Made by a program: the position numbers and the translations under genes
Notes under the pieces: model-generated
The model's database searches: none
Told to the model about the DNA's origin: nothing
The model's input: the letters and a program-made list of their open reading frames with translations, nothing else
Assembly (NCBI GenBank): GCA_018702955.1
Contig: JABJEK010000132.1
Location: forward strand, 1 to 32,078
DNA: 32,078 nt
Direction: 5' to 3'
From: Rhodospirillaceae bacterium
GTDB lineage: Bacteria; Pseudomonadota; Alphaproteobacteria; UBA6615
Shown here: positions 18,901 to 26,764 of the stretch, one piece after another
Position numbering within the stretch: position 1 is the first letter of the stretch
Layout of the letters: each line of letters begins with the position of its first letter

Positions 18901-19009
18901 CGGAGAGAATTCTGGCGGCCAACGCGCCGAGAAACGGGCGGTGTGCCGCGATCGAATAGAGGCCCGGTGCCGGAAGCGTACCGGATTTGATTACCGGCGC
19001 CTCGCTCAT
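15911..19009 (-). CDS. addB: double-strand break repair protein AddB, alphaproteobacterial type
   Basis: This 1032-residue partner of AddA carries an inactive helicase-like region and a C-terminal PD-(D/E)XK nuclease (VIDFKTG, Asp912 and Lys914, then QLPLEAAM). Two differences from B. subtilis AddB are visible. There is no P-loop near the N-terminus (it reads GLYSIAAHRPFLGALAARIL), and the C-terminal cysteine cluster that binds the iron-sulfur centre is missing; the last 100 residues contain no Cys. These traits fit the separate alphaproteobacterial AddB family. The start is ATG 19009, overlapping the tsaE stop. The open frame extends 46 codons into tsaE and is rejected there. Confidence 0.95.
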   Translation of the reverse strand: MSEAPVIKSGTLPAPGLYSIAAHRPFLGALAARILSASSSDDDPLALARTTVLLPTRRACRAMQDVFLRLTDGAPLVLPRLIPIGDIDEDEMLLTGEPAALLGVDAEMPPAVPELRRRVLLARLLMARPIGQTQSLPVDHAMELAGELGRLLDQVQTERLDFDALESLVPDAYAAHWQETLGFLKILTETWPAVLEGEGAIDPADRRNRLLQARGEAWRRDPPRDPVIAAGSTGSIPATADLLATVAGLPSGYVVLPGLDRVLDTDSWANLDSGHPQFGLRQLLQHLEADRMDVGEWPSATDARGDGPARERLIGEALRPAATTQAWRDERGSIGADALREVVQIEAQEPHEEAGIIALVLREALEAEGRTAALITPDRGLARRVASIMGRWGVDIDDSAGTPLAETPPGIFLRLAIRALHEGAAPIPLLSVLKHPLAACGRTPGKFRAAARELERLVLRGPRPASGFAGLRAAAQARREHALGRAAEGLSARDNADPQDYDDVLALIDRIAEIGAPLAELQQAPTVMLPDYVRAHIAFCEALAASDEMSGADRLWSGDAGEALATFVSELLEAGSGLGPVPPARYPALFDSLLAGRMVRPRFGAHPRLAILGPLEARLQHFDVTVLGSLNEGSWPPDPSVDPWMGRTMRADFGLPSPERRIGLSAHDFAQAFCAGEIILTRSARVDGAPSMPSRWLTRLDVATRALDLQPNPEAETRARAYRDWWRELDGPGDGAGQDTGAAPLAVRPRPSPPVAARPRRLSVTQIETWMRDPYAIYAREVLKLRALPPLDQNADAAIYGSLIHDILDAFLAELPPGPLPADAGARLHAHGADALAPYRSVPAVWTFWWPRFQRIADWVLSIEAGRRARLEATHMEVSGAIEFDAPGGRFRLTARADRIDELVGGGIAVIDFKTGAPPSKREVQAGFAPQLPLEAAMVAQGGFSGVPAKPVEELAFWRLSGGREPGQVRDAADDPAQVAAEALDGVKALVARFDDPATAYEARPRPDHAPAYSDYEHLARVKEWASGEGEG

Positions 19010-19515
19010 AAGCGCAAATCTTGCAGCCGGTCCGCCCATGGCCGTTGGCCGGACAGCCGGGCCACACGGGTTTTGCCGGACGCCGCATAGTCGAGCTGGA
19101 TATCCAGCCGTGTGGCGGGCAGGTCCGCCCCCAGCCGTTCCGACCATTCGAGCAGCACGATCCCGTCTGCCCGGGCTTCGTCAAAACCGAGCTCGACGAC
19201 CTCGTCGGGATGGCCGATACGATAGAGATCGAAATGCCAGACGGGAGCCGGGTCGGTTTCGTAATGCTGCACGAGTGTGAAGGTCGGGCTGGGCACCGGT
19301 CCGCGATAACCCAGCGCGCGGATCAGGCCGCGCGCCAGCGTGGTCTTGCCGGCCCCGAGGTCACCCCCAAGTGCCAACAGGTCGCCCCGTCGCAGATGCG
19401 GTGCCAGCGCGGCACCCAGAGCCGTGGTCGCGGCCGCATTGGGCAGATCGATGCGCCGGGCATATCCGTCCGCGGGCGCGCGGTCCGGCTCTACCGCCGG
19501 TCCTCGCGCGTTCAT
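19006..19515 (-). CDS. tsaE: tRNA N6-threonylcarbamoyladenosine biosynthesis ATPase TsaE
   Basis: This 169-residue P-loop ATPase (YjeE family) works with TsaB and TsaD in making the t6A modification at position 37 of ANN-decoding tRNAs. It shows Walker A GGDLGAGKTTLARGL with Lys57 and Thr58, the family segment SPTFTLVQHYE, and HFDLYRIGHPDEVVELGFDE. Its ATG overlaps the divL stop and its stop overlaps the addB start (both ATGA), placing it inside a divL-tsaE-addB-addA transcription unit. Confidence 0.95.
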   Translation of the reverse strand: MNARGPAVEPDRAPADGYARRIDLPNAAATTALGAALAPHLRRGDLLALGGDLGAGKTTLARGLIRALGYRGPVPSPTFTLVQHYETDPAPVWHFDLYRIGHPDEVVELGFDEARADGIVLLEWSERLGADLPATRLDIQLDYAASGKTRVARLSGQRPWADRLQDLRL

Positions 19516-21866
19516 ACCGTATCTTCCGCGGGTTCAACGGTCGCCGGACGGCGGGGCAAGCGGCAGACAATGGCCGTGCCCTCATCGGGTTCGGATTCGA
19601 TTTCGACGTCCCCGCCATGCAGTTCGACGAAGCTCTTCACCAGGCTCAGGCCGAGCCCCGCGCCCACGCCGGATTGCCGGCCGCGCGGCCGGTTGCCGCG
19701 TTCGAATTTCTCCAGCACCCGCTCGCGCTCGTCGGCGTGAATGCCGACGCCGGTATCGGCGACGCGGAACTCGACATCATCGTCGACGACCAATGACGAC
19801 AGGGAGATGACGCCGCGCTCGGGCGTGAACTTGATGGCGTTACTGACGAGATTGAACAGCACCTGCTTCAGGCGGCGCTCGTCGGCAAACATCGACCCGA
19901 TGTCCGGCGCACAATCGAGCACCAGCTTCTGTTCCTTGACCCGCGCACGCTCGCGATTGAGGGCGAACACACCGGCAATCATCGTGTGGATATCGAACTG
20001 GCCCCGGTCGAGGGTCATGTAGCCGGCCTCGATCGTCGCCAGATCGAGGATGTCGTTGATCAATTCGAGCAACGCTTCACTGGCCTCGAGAATACCGCTC
20101 ATATACTCGCTTTGCCGTTCATTGAGCGGCCCGAACATGTCCCCGTTCAGGACCTCGGCAAACCCGATGATCGTGTTCAGCGGCGTGCGCAGCTCATAGG
20201 ACACATTCGCCACGAATTCCGACTTCAACCGGTCGGCCTCCTCGAGCGCCTCATTGCGTTCGCGCAAAGCCCGTTCGACCCGGTTCGAATCCGACACGTC
20301 GAAATAGGTCATCAGCATCATGCCGTCGGGCAACGGCACGCCCGTGTACTGAATGACCGTGCCGTCAGCGCGGTCATGGGTCCCGGAGACGGGCTCACGC
20401 GACATCAGACGGCTGATGATTAACTTGCGAAGCTCGGCCCAGGCCGCCTCGTCATCCTCCCCGTAGAAGTGTCGGGCCTTGTCCACCAGGACAGAGATTT
20501 GCGGCTCGCCGGCGAGGTCGGCTTCGCTGAACTGCCAGATGCGGCTGTAGGCGGAGTTACAGAGCTTGAGCCGGCCATCGGGCCCGACCAGCGCGACACC
20601 CTCATAAAGATTGTCGAGCGTCCGGCGTTGTACCTCGATCAGGGTGTTGTACTGAGCCTCCATCGTCAGGCGATCCGTCACATCCTCATAGGTGAACATC
20701 AGGCCACCCAGCGGATGCGGTGAGATGCGCTTGAACAGGGTCTTGCCGTCGGGCAAGTGGACCAGCGTCTCGGTCGGCGCGATCAGCGATGTAAAGAGCG
20801 CGACCTGTTCCTGCTTGGAGGCGCGGAAATCGACCTCTTCGGACACGAGGCGCCTGTCGCGCAAAGTCTCGAGTTCGTCGCCGAGCGTCGGTTCGCTGTC
20901 GAGCCAGGCGGGATCGGCATCCCACAGGCGGGCATAGGCGCTGTTGTAGAATTTCAGCCGCGTATCCGATCCGTAGATCGCCACGGCGACAGCGAGATTC
21001 TCGAGCACATCGCTCTGGGCCGCGACATGGCTCGACAATTCCTCCTGCACTTCTTCGAGTTGGGTGAAATCCACGGCATAGCCGATCACCCCCAGTTCAT
21101 CCGCCGGCACCTCGTTGAATTCCAGCAGGCGGCGCGCGCCATCGATCACCACGTGCCGGCTCTCGGACTGCGGCATCCCGGTCGATTGCGCGCGGGCCGC
21201 GATCTGCGCCTCGACATTGGCTTCCAGATCCTCAAGTTCGGAGGGCCGCGCATCATCCTCGCGGGCTTCGGGGTTGATCGCGTCGACATAGGCCCGGTTG
21301 ACCTGCGCCAGGGTCAGATCACGGCTTCGCCGCCAGACCATGAACGGCAACGCATCAAGCATCGCGCGATAGCCATCACGTTCCACCTGCGCCGCGGTCA
21401 ACTGGATCGCCGTATCGGACTGGACGGCGGTCTCGTTGGTAACGTCGGCAACCCACAACACGTCGAGCGGCACATGGCGCGCGCGACGGCCGTCGATTCG
21501 CAGGGCCTGGCCGGCATCGATGGTCAACATCGTCAGGGAGAACCCCTCGCCGCGTGTCTGCAATCCCTCGATGAGGCGCGTGATCTGCGCGCGGTCGGAC
21601 TCGCCGAATTTCGCCAGGAACGCCTCGAAGCCAGCGTTATCATCATCCAGCATCGCGGCAAGGCCGTCGGAAATGACCGCGTCGCCGCCATCGAGCCAGG
21701 TCACGAACCCGCCGGGTACGGTCGCGAGTGTGGCACCAAGGCGCGACCGCGACGCCTCGGCATCACGCGCCTTGCGGGTTTCGAAGAACCGGCCGAGCGC
21801 ATAGCCGACGATGGCGGACGCGCCCGCGACCGCGGCAATCATCAGGATCAGTATTTGTGTCGACAC
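19512..21866 (-). CDS. divL: DivL-like PAS-domain tyrosine pseudo-histidine kinase
   Basis: This is a roughly 784-residue sensor kinase. It has an N-terminal membrane helix (about 3-27), several PAS-like domains (about 45-530), a dimerisation/H-box helix and a HATPase domain. The H-box reads FVANVSYELRTPLN, with Tyr557 (codon 20196-20198, TAT) where sensor kinases have the phosphorylated His. The ATP-binding N, G1 and G2 boxes are intact (NLVSNAIKF, DTGVGI, GAGLGLSLVKSF). A Tyr here is the hallmark of DivL, with Tyr550 in Caulobacter crescentus. There DivL binds unphosphorylated DivK and controls the CckA-CtrA cell-cycle pathway. The GTG 21866 start gives a clean N-terminal anchor; a GTG at 21902 would add 12 residues. 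I am confident of the family and less sure of the exact start. Confidence 0.88.
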   Translation of the reverse strand: MSTQILILMIAAVAGASAIVGYALGRFFETRKARDAEASRSRLGATLATVPGGFVTWLDGGDAVISDGLAAMLDDDNAGFEAFLAKFGESDRAQITRLIEGLQTRGEGFSLTMLTIDAGQALRIDGRRARHVPLDVLWVADVTNETAVQSDTAIQLTAAQVERDGYRAMLDALPFMVWRRSRDLTLAQVNRAYVDAINPEAREDDARPSELEDLEANVEAQIAARAQSTGMPQSESRHVVIDGARRLLEFNEVPADELGVIGYAVDFTQLEEVQEELSSHVAAQSDVLENLAVAVAIYGSDTRLKFYNSAYARLWDADPAWLDSEPTLGDELETLRDRRLVSEEVDFRASKQEQVALFTSLIAPTETLVHLPDGKTLFKRISPHPLGGLMFTYEDVTDRLTMEAQYNTLIEVQRRTLDNLYEGVALVGPDGRLKLCNSAYSRIWQFSEADLAGEPQISVLVDKARHFYGEDDEAAWAELRKLIISRLMSREPVSGTHDRADGTVIQYTGVPLPDGMMLMTYFDVSDSNRVERALRERNEALEEADRLKSEFVANVSYELRTPLNTIIGFAEVLNGDMFGPLNERQSEYMSGILEASEALLELINDILDLATIEAGYMTLDRGQFDIHTMIAGVFALNRERARVKEQKLVLDCAPDIGSMFADERRLKQVLFNLVSNAIKFTPERGVISLSSLVVDDDVEFRVADTGVGIHADERERVLEKFERGNRPRGRQSGVGAGLGLSLVKSFVELHGGDVEIESEPDEGTAIVCRLPRRPATVEPAEDTV

Positions 21867-21957
21867 GCGCTGCAGTCTCGCACAGTCATACCAGCCGGCC
21901 ACTTGGGCGGCAGGCCGCCTCGAATCGGGCGGAACAATACGAGTCTAGTGACTTGTC

Positions 21958-21992
21958 GGCCCGGTTTGAACTGCTTCCTTGCCAACCGGGCC
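21958..21992 (-). repeat. 9-bp inverted repeat between ahcY and divL
   Basis: GGCCCGGTT (21958-21966) and AACCGGGCC (21984-21992) are perfect complements separated by 17 nt. The structure lies 28 bp past the ahcY stop in the direction of transcription. No U tract follows, so it may be a 3'-end-protecting or weak terminator hairpin, leaving divL partly dependent on ahcY transcription (inference). Confidence 0.5.
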
Positions 21993-22019
21993 CTTGTCCG
22001 GCCGTTCACCGTCCGCCGT

Positions 22020-23447
22020 TTAGTAGCGATACGCCTCGGGTTTGTAGGGGCCGGCGATCGGGATACCGAGATACTCGGACTGCTTGTCCGTGAGCGCGGT
22101 CAGGTTTGCCCCGACCTTGCCCAGATGCAGGGTGGCGACTTTTTCATCGAGATGCTTCGGCAGCACATAGACGTCCTTGCCGTACTTTCCGTCGCTGTTG
22201 TTGTCCCACAGCTCGATCTGCGCCAGCACCTGGTTGGTGAACGACATGCTCATCACAAAGCTCGGATGGCCGGTGGCGTTGCCGAGATTCACCAGGCGTC
22301 CCTCCGACAGCAGGATCATCTTCTTGCCGTCGGGGAACTCGATCTCGTCAACCTGCGGCTTGATGTTCTGCCATTTGAAATTGCGCAGACCACCGACCTG
22401 AATCTCGGAATCGAAGTGACCGATGTTGCACACGATCGCCCGATCCTTCATCGCCCGCATATGGTCAACGGTGATCACGTCCACATTGCCCGTCGCGGTG
22501 CAGAAGATGTCGCCCTGGGCCGCACCCTCTTCCATCGTGACAACCTCGTAGCCTTCCATCGCGGCCTGCAGGGCGCAGATCGGGTCAATCTCCGTAACCA
22601 TCACGCGGCAGCCGGCGTTGCGCAGGGATTCGGCCGACCCCTTGCCCACTTCGCCATATCCGGCGACGACGGCGATCTTGCCCGACATCATCACATCGGT
22701 CCCGCGACGGATGCCATCGACCAGGCTCTCGCGGCAACCATAGAGATTGTCGAACTTCGACTTGGTCACGGAATCATTCACGTTGATCGCGGGGATCAGG
22801 AGCGTGCCGTCTTTCGCCATGTCATAGAGGCGGTGAACACCGGTGGTGGTTTCTTCCGTGACACCCTTGAGGCTTTCCGCAACCTTGGAGTACCAGCCCG
22901 GCTGTTCGGCGAGGCGCTGCTTGATCGACGCGTAGGCAGCCACTTCCTCTTCATTCTCTGGATTGTCGAGAACGGACGGATCGGTCTCCGCCTGTTTGCC
23001 CAGATGGATCAGCATGGTCGCGTCACCGCCGTCATCCAGGATCATGTTGGGTACGCCACCATCGGCCCAGTCGAAAATCCGGTGGGCATAGTCCCAATAT
23101 TCCTCGAGCGTCTCGCCCTTGGTCGCGAAGACGGGCGTGCCGGTCGCGGCAATCGCGGCGGCGGCATGGTCTTGCGTCGAATAGATGTTGCACGAGGCCC
23201 AACGGATATCGGCACCGAGGGCCTGCAGCGTCTCGATCAGCACGGCCGTCTGGATGGTCATGTGCAGCGAGCCGGCGATCCGCGCGCCTGCAAGCGGCTT
23301 GGACTCGCCATACTCCTCGCGGAGCGACATCAAACCCGGCATCTCCACTTCGGCCAGATCGAGTTCTTTGCGGCCCCAATCGGCCAGCGAAATATCAGCG
23401 ACGATGTAATCGCCGTCGCCGGCGGGTGATTCGACAGCGGAAGACAT
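22020..23447 (-). CDS. ahcY: adenosylhomocysteinase (SAH hydrolase)
   Basis: This 475-residue NAD-dependent enzyme splits S-adenosylhomocysteine into adenosine and homocysteine, relieving product inhibition of methyltransferases. It shows [14 protein letters not shown], the substrate segment [21 protein letters not shown] with the active-site Lys, the NAD site [16 protein letters not shown] and the characteristic C-terminal PEAYRY. The approximately 40-residue internal segment around [14 protein letters not shown] is typical of the long bacterial form. ATG 23447 has a GGAGA SD and gives the standard N-terminus. The frame stays open a further 228 codons upstream, but that part shows no recognisable protein and is rejected. 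Confidence 0.97.
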   Translation of the reverse strand: MSSAVESPAGDGDYIVADISLADWGRKELDLAEVEMPGLMSLREEYGESKPLAGARIAGSLHMTIQTAVLIETLQALGADIRWASCNIYSTQDHAAAAIAATGTPVFATKGETLEEYWDYAHRIFDWADGGVPNMILDDGGDATMLIHLGKQAETDPSVLDNPENEEEVAAYASIKQRLAEQPGWYSKVAESLKGVTEETTTGVHRLYDMAKDGTLLIPAINVNDSVTKSKFDNLYGCRESLVDGIRRGTDVMMSGKIAVVAGYGEVGKGSAESLRNAGCRVMVTEIDPICALQAAMEGYEVVTMEEGAAQGDIFCTATGNVDVITVDHMRAMKDRAIVCNIGHFDSEIQVGGLRNFKWQNIKPQVDEIEFPDGKKMILLSEGRLVNLGNATGHPSFVMSMSFTNQVLAQIELWDNNSDGKYGKDVYVLPKHLDEKVATLHLGKVGANLTALTDKQSEYLGIPIAGPYKPEAYRY

Positions 23448-23632
23448 GCATTCTCTCCAATTGAATTTGTTCGACGGGTGTTCCCGTCTGCGAGCGGCGT
23501 ATAGCAGAGCAACCGGGGTCGCCACAACCAATCGACACACGGCCCGGACGGATATCCTCCGCGCCGGCCTTCCTTGTGCGGCACCTCGAGCATCTGGCGG
23601 GCACCGTACTTTCTTACCTGTCTGCATAGCGA

Positions 23633-23650
23633 TTGGGCAACGTTGCCCAA
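23633..23650. promoter_or_regulatory. perfect 18-bp palindrome, candidate operator
   Basis: TTGGGCAACGTTGCCCAA is fully self-complementary. Its AACGTT centre with outer GC blocks resembles the symmetric operators of LacI/GalR-family repressors (PurR-like centre); that assignment is inference. It contains TTGCCC in both orientations, so a bound protein would cover the candidate -35 elements for both the porin and ahcY. Confidence 0.6.
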
Positions 23651-23672
23651 ATATCGTGCAAGTCATTCTAAT
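23643..23672 (+). promoter_or_regulatory. candidate porin promoter overlapping the palindrome
   Basis: TTGCCC (23643-23648) is followed after 18 bp by TCTAAT (23667-23672, 5 of 6 to the -10 consensus). It would give a leader of roughly 240 nt. The alternative at 23731-23758 is about as good, so the true start is open. Confidence 0.35.
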
Positions 23673-23918
23673 AATTGATGTATTTCCGCAACACCGCCGA
23701 GAAAAATACGCGTCGGAATGGCATTCGGGATTGTGGACCGGAAACATCCGAATAGGATGGCCGTCGTTCCACTGCAAAAAATAATAAGCAAAACCCCAGC
23801 AAGGTGGAGGACGCAACGCCGAAAGCGAATCCGTCAGGATTCGATGATGGCGGCCCTTGTGTCCGAGTTTTAACCCGCCCATGAGGTGCGGGGACCTTAT
23901 TGTTGGAGATTGAAATCC

Positions 23919-25052
23919 ATGAGCAAGAAAACAATTTGGCTGAGTACGAGTGCGCTCGTCGGCGTAGCCATGATCGCGACCCCGGCGCTTGCCGGTCAGG
24001 TCGGATCGAGAGATGCCCTCAGCGTGACGCTGGGTGGTGAATTCCGGTTCCAGGCAGCTCTGGCCGACCAGGACGTTTCCACCGGTGTGGGTCGTGGCTA
24101 CTTTTTCAGTGTCGACGAGTCCGAAATCCATATCGGTGCCGAGGCAACTGCCGACAACGGCATCAAGTATGGCGTCAACGTCGAGCTGAACGCCGGTGGT
24201 AATGACGGTACTGCCGCCGATGAAGTTTGGGCGTTTATTGACAGCGCCAGTTGGGGTCGTATCGAAATGGGTGACCAGGACGATGCGACGGATCGGATGT
24301 TCGTCGAGAGCGACGATATTCTGGTCGGCCGCGCGGGCCCTGATGGCGACGTTGGCGACTACATCGCGTTCGGCACCGGTGGCGGCGTCGCAGCGACAGG
24401 CAACACCGTCACCGGTGATGCCACGAAACTGGTCTACTTCACGCCACGCTTCTCCGGCTTCCAGCTCGGCGGTTCGCTCACCCCGGATACGGGTGAGTCC
24501 TCGGGTGGCGGCGCTTTCACCGACTCCGACGCCGACGGCGATTTCGAGAACGTCTTCGGCATCGGCGCCAACTATACCGGCAAGTTCGATGAGGTGTCGT
24601 TCGTGCTCAGCCTGAACGGCGAGTTCGGCGACGGTGAAACGGCTGCGGGTGCGGAAGCCGGCGATGTCGAGACCATTTCGGCCGGCGCCACCGTGAACTT
24701 CGCGGGCTTTGGCCTCGGTGTGGGTTATGTCGACCTGGCCGAACAGGGCCAGACGACGGCGGCCATGGCCGCCGGTGCGGATTCCGGTTCCTACTACACG
24801 ATCGGCGGCTCGTATAAGACGGGGCCCTGGGGTGTTAGCCTCAACTGGTTCGAAAGCTCCAAGAGCAACACCACCGGCATCAGCGACACCGACATCCAGA
24901 TCATCTCGCTGGACGTCGCCTACGCCGTGGCACCGGGTTGGGAAATCAACGTCTCGGCCAACCTGGCCGAAGTTGACAACATGAATGCGACGGCGGTTCC
25001 GGTGAACAATGACGGATCCGTCCTGATCATCTCGAACCAGTTTGATTTCTAG
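23919..25052 (+). CDS. outer-membrane porin
   Basis: This 377-residue protein has a Sec signal peptide ([20 protein letters not shown], predicted cleavage after TPALA at residue 25) and alternating beta-strand patterns throughout. It ends in a terminal Phe (SNQFDF), the outer-membrane assembly signal. The strands and acidic Gly/Asp-rich loops (for example [15 protein letters not shown]) match general Gram-negative porins of the alphaproteobacterial type, which form trimeric 16-strand channels for small solutes. ATG 23919 has GGAG at 23905-23908. The upstream 11 in-frame codons do not belong to a signal peptide and are rejected. Transcription should end at the strong hairpin at 25078-25107. 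Confidence 0.9.
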   Translation: MSKKTIWLSTSALVGVAMIATPALAGQVGSRDALSVTLGGEFRFQAALADQDVSTGVGRGYFFSVDESEIHIGAEATADNGIKYGVNVELNAGGNDGTAADEVWAFIDSASWGRIEMGDQDDATDRMFVESDDILVGRAGPDGDVGDYIAFGTGGGVAATGNTVTGDATKLVYFTPRFSGFQLGGSLTPDTGESSGGGAFTDSDADGDFENVFGIGANYTGKFDEVSFVLSLNGEFGDGETAAGAEAGDVETISAGATVNFAGFGLGVGYVDLAEQGQTTAAMAAGADSGSYYTIGGSYKTGPWGVSLNWFESSKSNTTGISDTDIQIISLDVAYAVAPGWEINVSANLAEVDNMNATAVPVNNDGSVLIISNQFDF

Positions 25053-25077
25053 TCTCTGAAAGACCGGTTTTCAGGAG

Positions 25078-25107
25078 AACGGCGCCCCGTCATCGGGGCG
25101 CCGTTTT
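25078..25107 (+). terminator. rho-independent terminator of the porin gene
   Basis: A 12-bp perfect stem (AACGGCGCCCCG / CGGGGCGCCGTT) with a TCAT loop ends in a short T run. It lies between the porin and the convergent ptsH stop. On the other strand the U tract is poor, so termination of ptsH there is less certain. Confidence 0.88.
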
Positions 25108-25389
25108 CTATTCCTCGCCAAAACCATCCGATACCAGCGCCACCAGCGCATCGAGGGCACCCTGCGCGTCCGCGCCCGACGCGCGGATCATGATCTTCGA
25201 CCCCGGTGCCGCGGCAAGCATCATCAGACCCATGATCGATGTGCCGGGAACTTCCGCGCCGTCCTTCTCAACCAGAATGTCGGCCTCGAAGGTCTCCGCC
25301 AGGCGCACGAAGCGCGCGGCCGCACGCGCGTGCAGGCCTCGGCTGTTCGTAATCTCGACCGACCCTGAAAGCGAATTCGCTGTCATCAT
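25108..25389 (-). CDS. ptsH: phosphocarrier protein HPr
   Basis: This 93-residue HPr-family protein accepts phosphate from enzyme I on His20 (NSRGLHARAA) and can be phosphorylated on Ser51 (VPGTSIMGLMMLAA) by HPr kinase. Both sites are present, which fits the hprK gene three genes upstream. No sugar-specific EIIB/EIIC is nearby, so a regulatory role is more likely than sugar uptake (inference). It is 8 bp downstream of the EIIA gene. Enzyme I (ptsI/ptsP) is not in the window. Two adjacent ATG codons (25389 and 25386) are possible starts. Confidence 0.94.
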   Translation of the reverse strand: MMTANSLSGSVEITNSRGLHARAAARFVRLAETFEADILVEKDGAEVPGTSIMGLMMLAAAPGSKIMIRASGADAQGALDALVALVSDGFGEE

Positions 25390-25397
25390 GGAAGGCT

Positions 25398-25817
25398 CTA
25401 GGCCTGCTTCGTGCCCAACAGCGCGGACGCGACACTGATGTACTTGCGGCCCGCCGCCTGCGCGGCCTCCACGAGCGCCGGAAATTCCATGTCACCGCGT
25501 GCCTGTGCCAGCTTGATCAGCATCGGCAGGTTCAGCCCGGCGATGACCTCCACCGGCCCGCCTTCTTGCTTGGTATCCATCACGGATATGGCCAGGTTCG
25601 AAGGTGTCCCGCCGAACATATCCGTCAGGATGACGACACCCTCACCGCGCGCGACCCGCCCCACCGCATCGATGATATCCTGCTGGCGTTGCCCCATATC
25701 GTCATCGGCGTCGATGGAAACAGCCTCTATCTGCTCCTGCGGTCCGACGACATGCTCAAGCGCGGCGAGAAATTCATCCGCCAACCGGCCATGGGTCACA
25801 AGCAGTAGCCCGATCAT
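25398..25817 (-). CDS. PTS mannose/fructose-type EIIA component
   Basis: This 139-residue EIIA domain of the mannose family takes phosphate on His9 (LLLVTHGRLA). The family motifs ILTDMFGGTPSNLAI and GLNLPMLIKLAQAR are intact. In alphaproteobacteria such stand-alone EIIA proteins sit with HPr and HPr kinase and are thought to act in signalling. The start is ATG 25817, overlapping the rapZ stop (ATGA). The frame continues 44 codons into rapZ and is rejected there. It is often labelled manX or ptsA; I leave the symbol blank. Confidence 0.92.
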   Translation of the reverse strand: MIGLLLVTHGRLADEFLAALEHVVGPQEQIEAVSIDADDDMGQRQQDIIDAVGRVARGEGVVILTDMFGGTPSNLAISVMDTKQEGGPVEVIAGLNLPMLIKLAQARGDMEFPALVEAAQAAGRKYISVASALLGTKQA

Positions 25818-26764
25818 GTGGGTTCCTGATCCGTGTTGAGGTCGAAAGACAATTCCCGGTGGCGCAGTTCGACCTGGGTCATGCGCTGCGCAATCCAGTC
25901 CCGCAGTCGCTCGGCCACATAGACCGAACGATGGCGCCCGCCGGTGCATCCGATCGCGATCGTCAGATAGCTTTTGCCCTCCTCGTTGAAGCGCGGAAGC
26001 AGCAGCGCCAGCAGGTCCGTCAGGCGCGTGAAGAACCCGTCAAAATCCGGATCCGCCGCGACATAGGCACCGACCCCGTCATCGCGCCCGGTCAGCGGGC
26101 GGAGCGCCGGGTCGTAGTGCGGATTGCGGAGAAAACGAACATCGATGACCATATCGGCATCGCGCGGCACGCCATGGCGGTAGGAGAAGGATGTGACCAG
26201 CACATTCGCCTCGCCCGTGGCGGCACCGACCATCCTGTCGCGCAACAAACGCGCGAACTCGTGAATATTCGAGTGGCTGGTATCGATGACAAAATCAGCC
26301 GCCTCGCGAAGTGGCGCCAGCAGCCGGCGCTCTGCGGCGATGCCGTCGGCAAGCGGGCGATCACTGGCCATCGGATGCACGCGGCGGGTTTCGGTGTAGC
26401 GCCGCTCGATCACGTCATCGTCGCTGTCGAGGAACAGCATTTCGACCGGCGCATCGACCGCGGCCCGCAGGGCGGCGATCTCCTGGGCGAATCTGTCCGC
26501 ATTGAAATCGCGGGTACGCACATCGACACCGATCGCCAGCCCGCGTCCCGCCGCAGGGCCCTGGCGTATGAGGGTCCCCATAAGCCGCACCGGCAAGTTG
26601 TCGACGGCCTCGCAATCCATGTCTTCCAGCGCCTTGAGCGCGGTCGTCCGCCCCGCCCCGGACAGGCCGGTCACCACCAGCACTCGGCCCGCCAGCGACA
26701 GGGGTGTGGCGGGGGCGTCGGTTTCGGTCTGGTTCGAATCTGACATTGGACGTTGGCGGCTCAT
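25814..26764 (-). CDS. rapZ: RapZ/YvcJ-family nucleotide-binding protein
   Basis: This 316-residue P-loop protein is related to E. coli RapZ, which delivers the sRNA GlmZ to RNase E and tunes glucosamine-6-phosphate synthesis. It shows the Walker A-like GLSGAGRT (33-40), ALEDMDCEAVDNLPV, FLDSDDDVIERRYTETRR, VTSFSYRHGVPRDADMVIDVRFLRNPHY and the C-terminal GCTGGRHRSVYVAE. The usual Walker A lysine is Arg39. The target in this organism is unknown because GlmZ is an enterobacterial RNA. It overlaps hprK (ATGA at 26761-26764) and the EIIA gene, so the four genes form one unit. Confidence 0.93.
   Translation of the reverse strand: MSRQRPMSDSNQTETDAPATPLSLAGRVLVVTGLSGAGRTTALKALEDMDCEAVDNLPVRLMGTLIRQGPAAGRGLAIGVDVRTRDFNADRFAQEIAALRAAVDAPVEMLFLDSDDDVIERRYTETRRVHPMASDRPLADGIAAERRLLAPLREAADFVIDTSHSNIHEFARLLRDRMVGAATGEANVLVTSFSYRHGVPRDADMVIDVRFLRNPHYDPALRPLTGRDDGVGAYVAADPDFDGFFTRLTDLLALLLPRFNEEGKSYLTIAIGCTGGRHRSVYVAERLRDWIAQRMTQVELRHRELSFDLNTDQEPT

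Larger units (their letters stand above)
23448..23918. other. 471-bp divergent regulatory region between ahcY and the porin gene
   Basis: No gene is supported here. The central part is distinctly richer in A+T than the flanking genes. It holds the 18-bp palindrome at 23633-23650 with candidate promoters in both directions. A second promoter candidate for the porin lies at 23731-23758 (TTGTGG, 16 bp, TAGGAT). A 6-bp hairpin with a 4-nt loop (23473-23488) sits close to the ahcY SD, and a GC-rich imperfect hairpin lies around 23541-23569. I looked for an SAH riboswitch in the ahcY leader and did not recognise its conserved core. Confidence 0.6.

Noticed and set aside
20757..23429. An 890-codon open frame on the plus strand opposite divL and ahcY
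   Set aside because: It is antisense to two firmly identified genes. It crosses their intergenic gap without its own start signals, and its Arg/His/Gly-rich composition is that of a shadow frame in high-GC DNA.
23448..23640. SAH riboswitch in the ahcY leader
   Set aside because: Hairpins exist, but I could not match the conserved core sequence of that riboswitch. A covariance-model search (Infernal with the Rfam SAH, SAM-II and SAM-V models) would settle it.
23448..24131. Extension of the ahcY frame 228 codons upstream
   Set aside because: The extra sequence shows no protein family features, overlaps the porin start and the palindrome region, and ATG 23447 has a good SD and the standard N-terminus.
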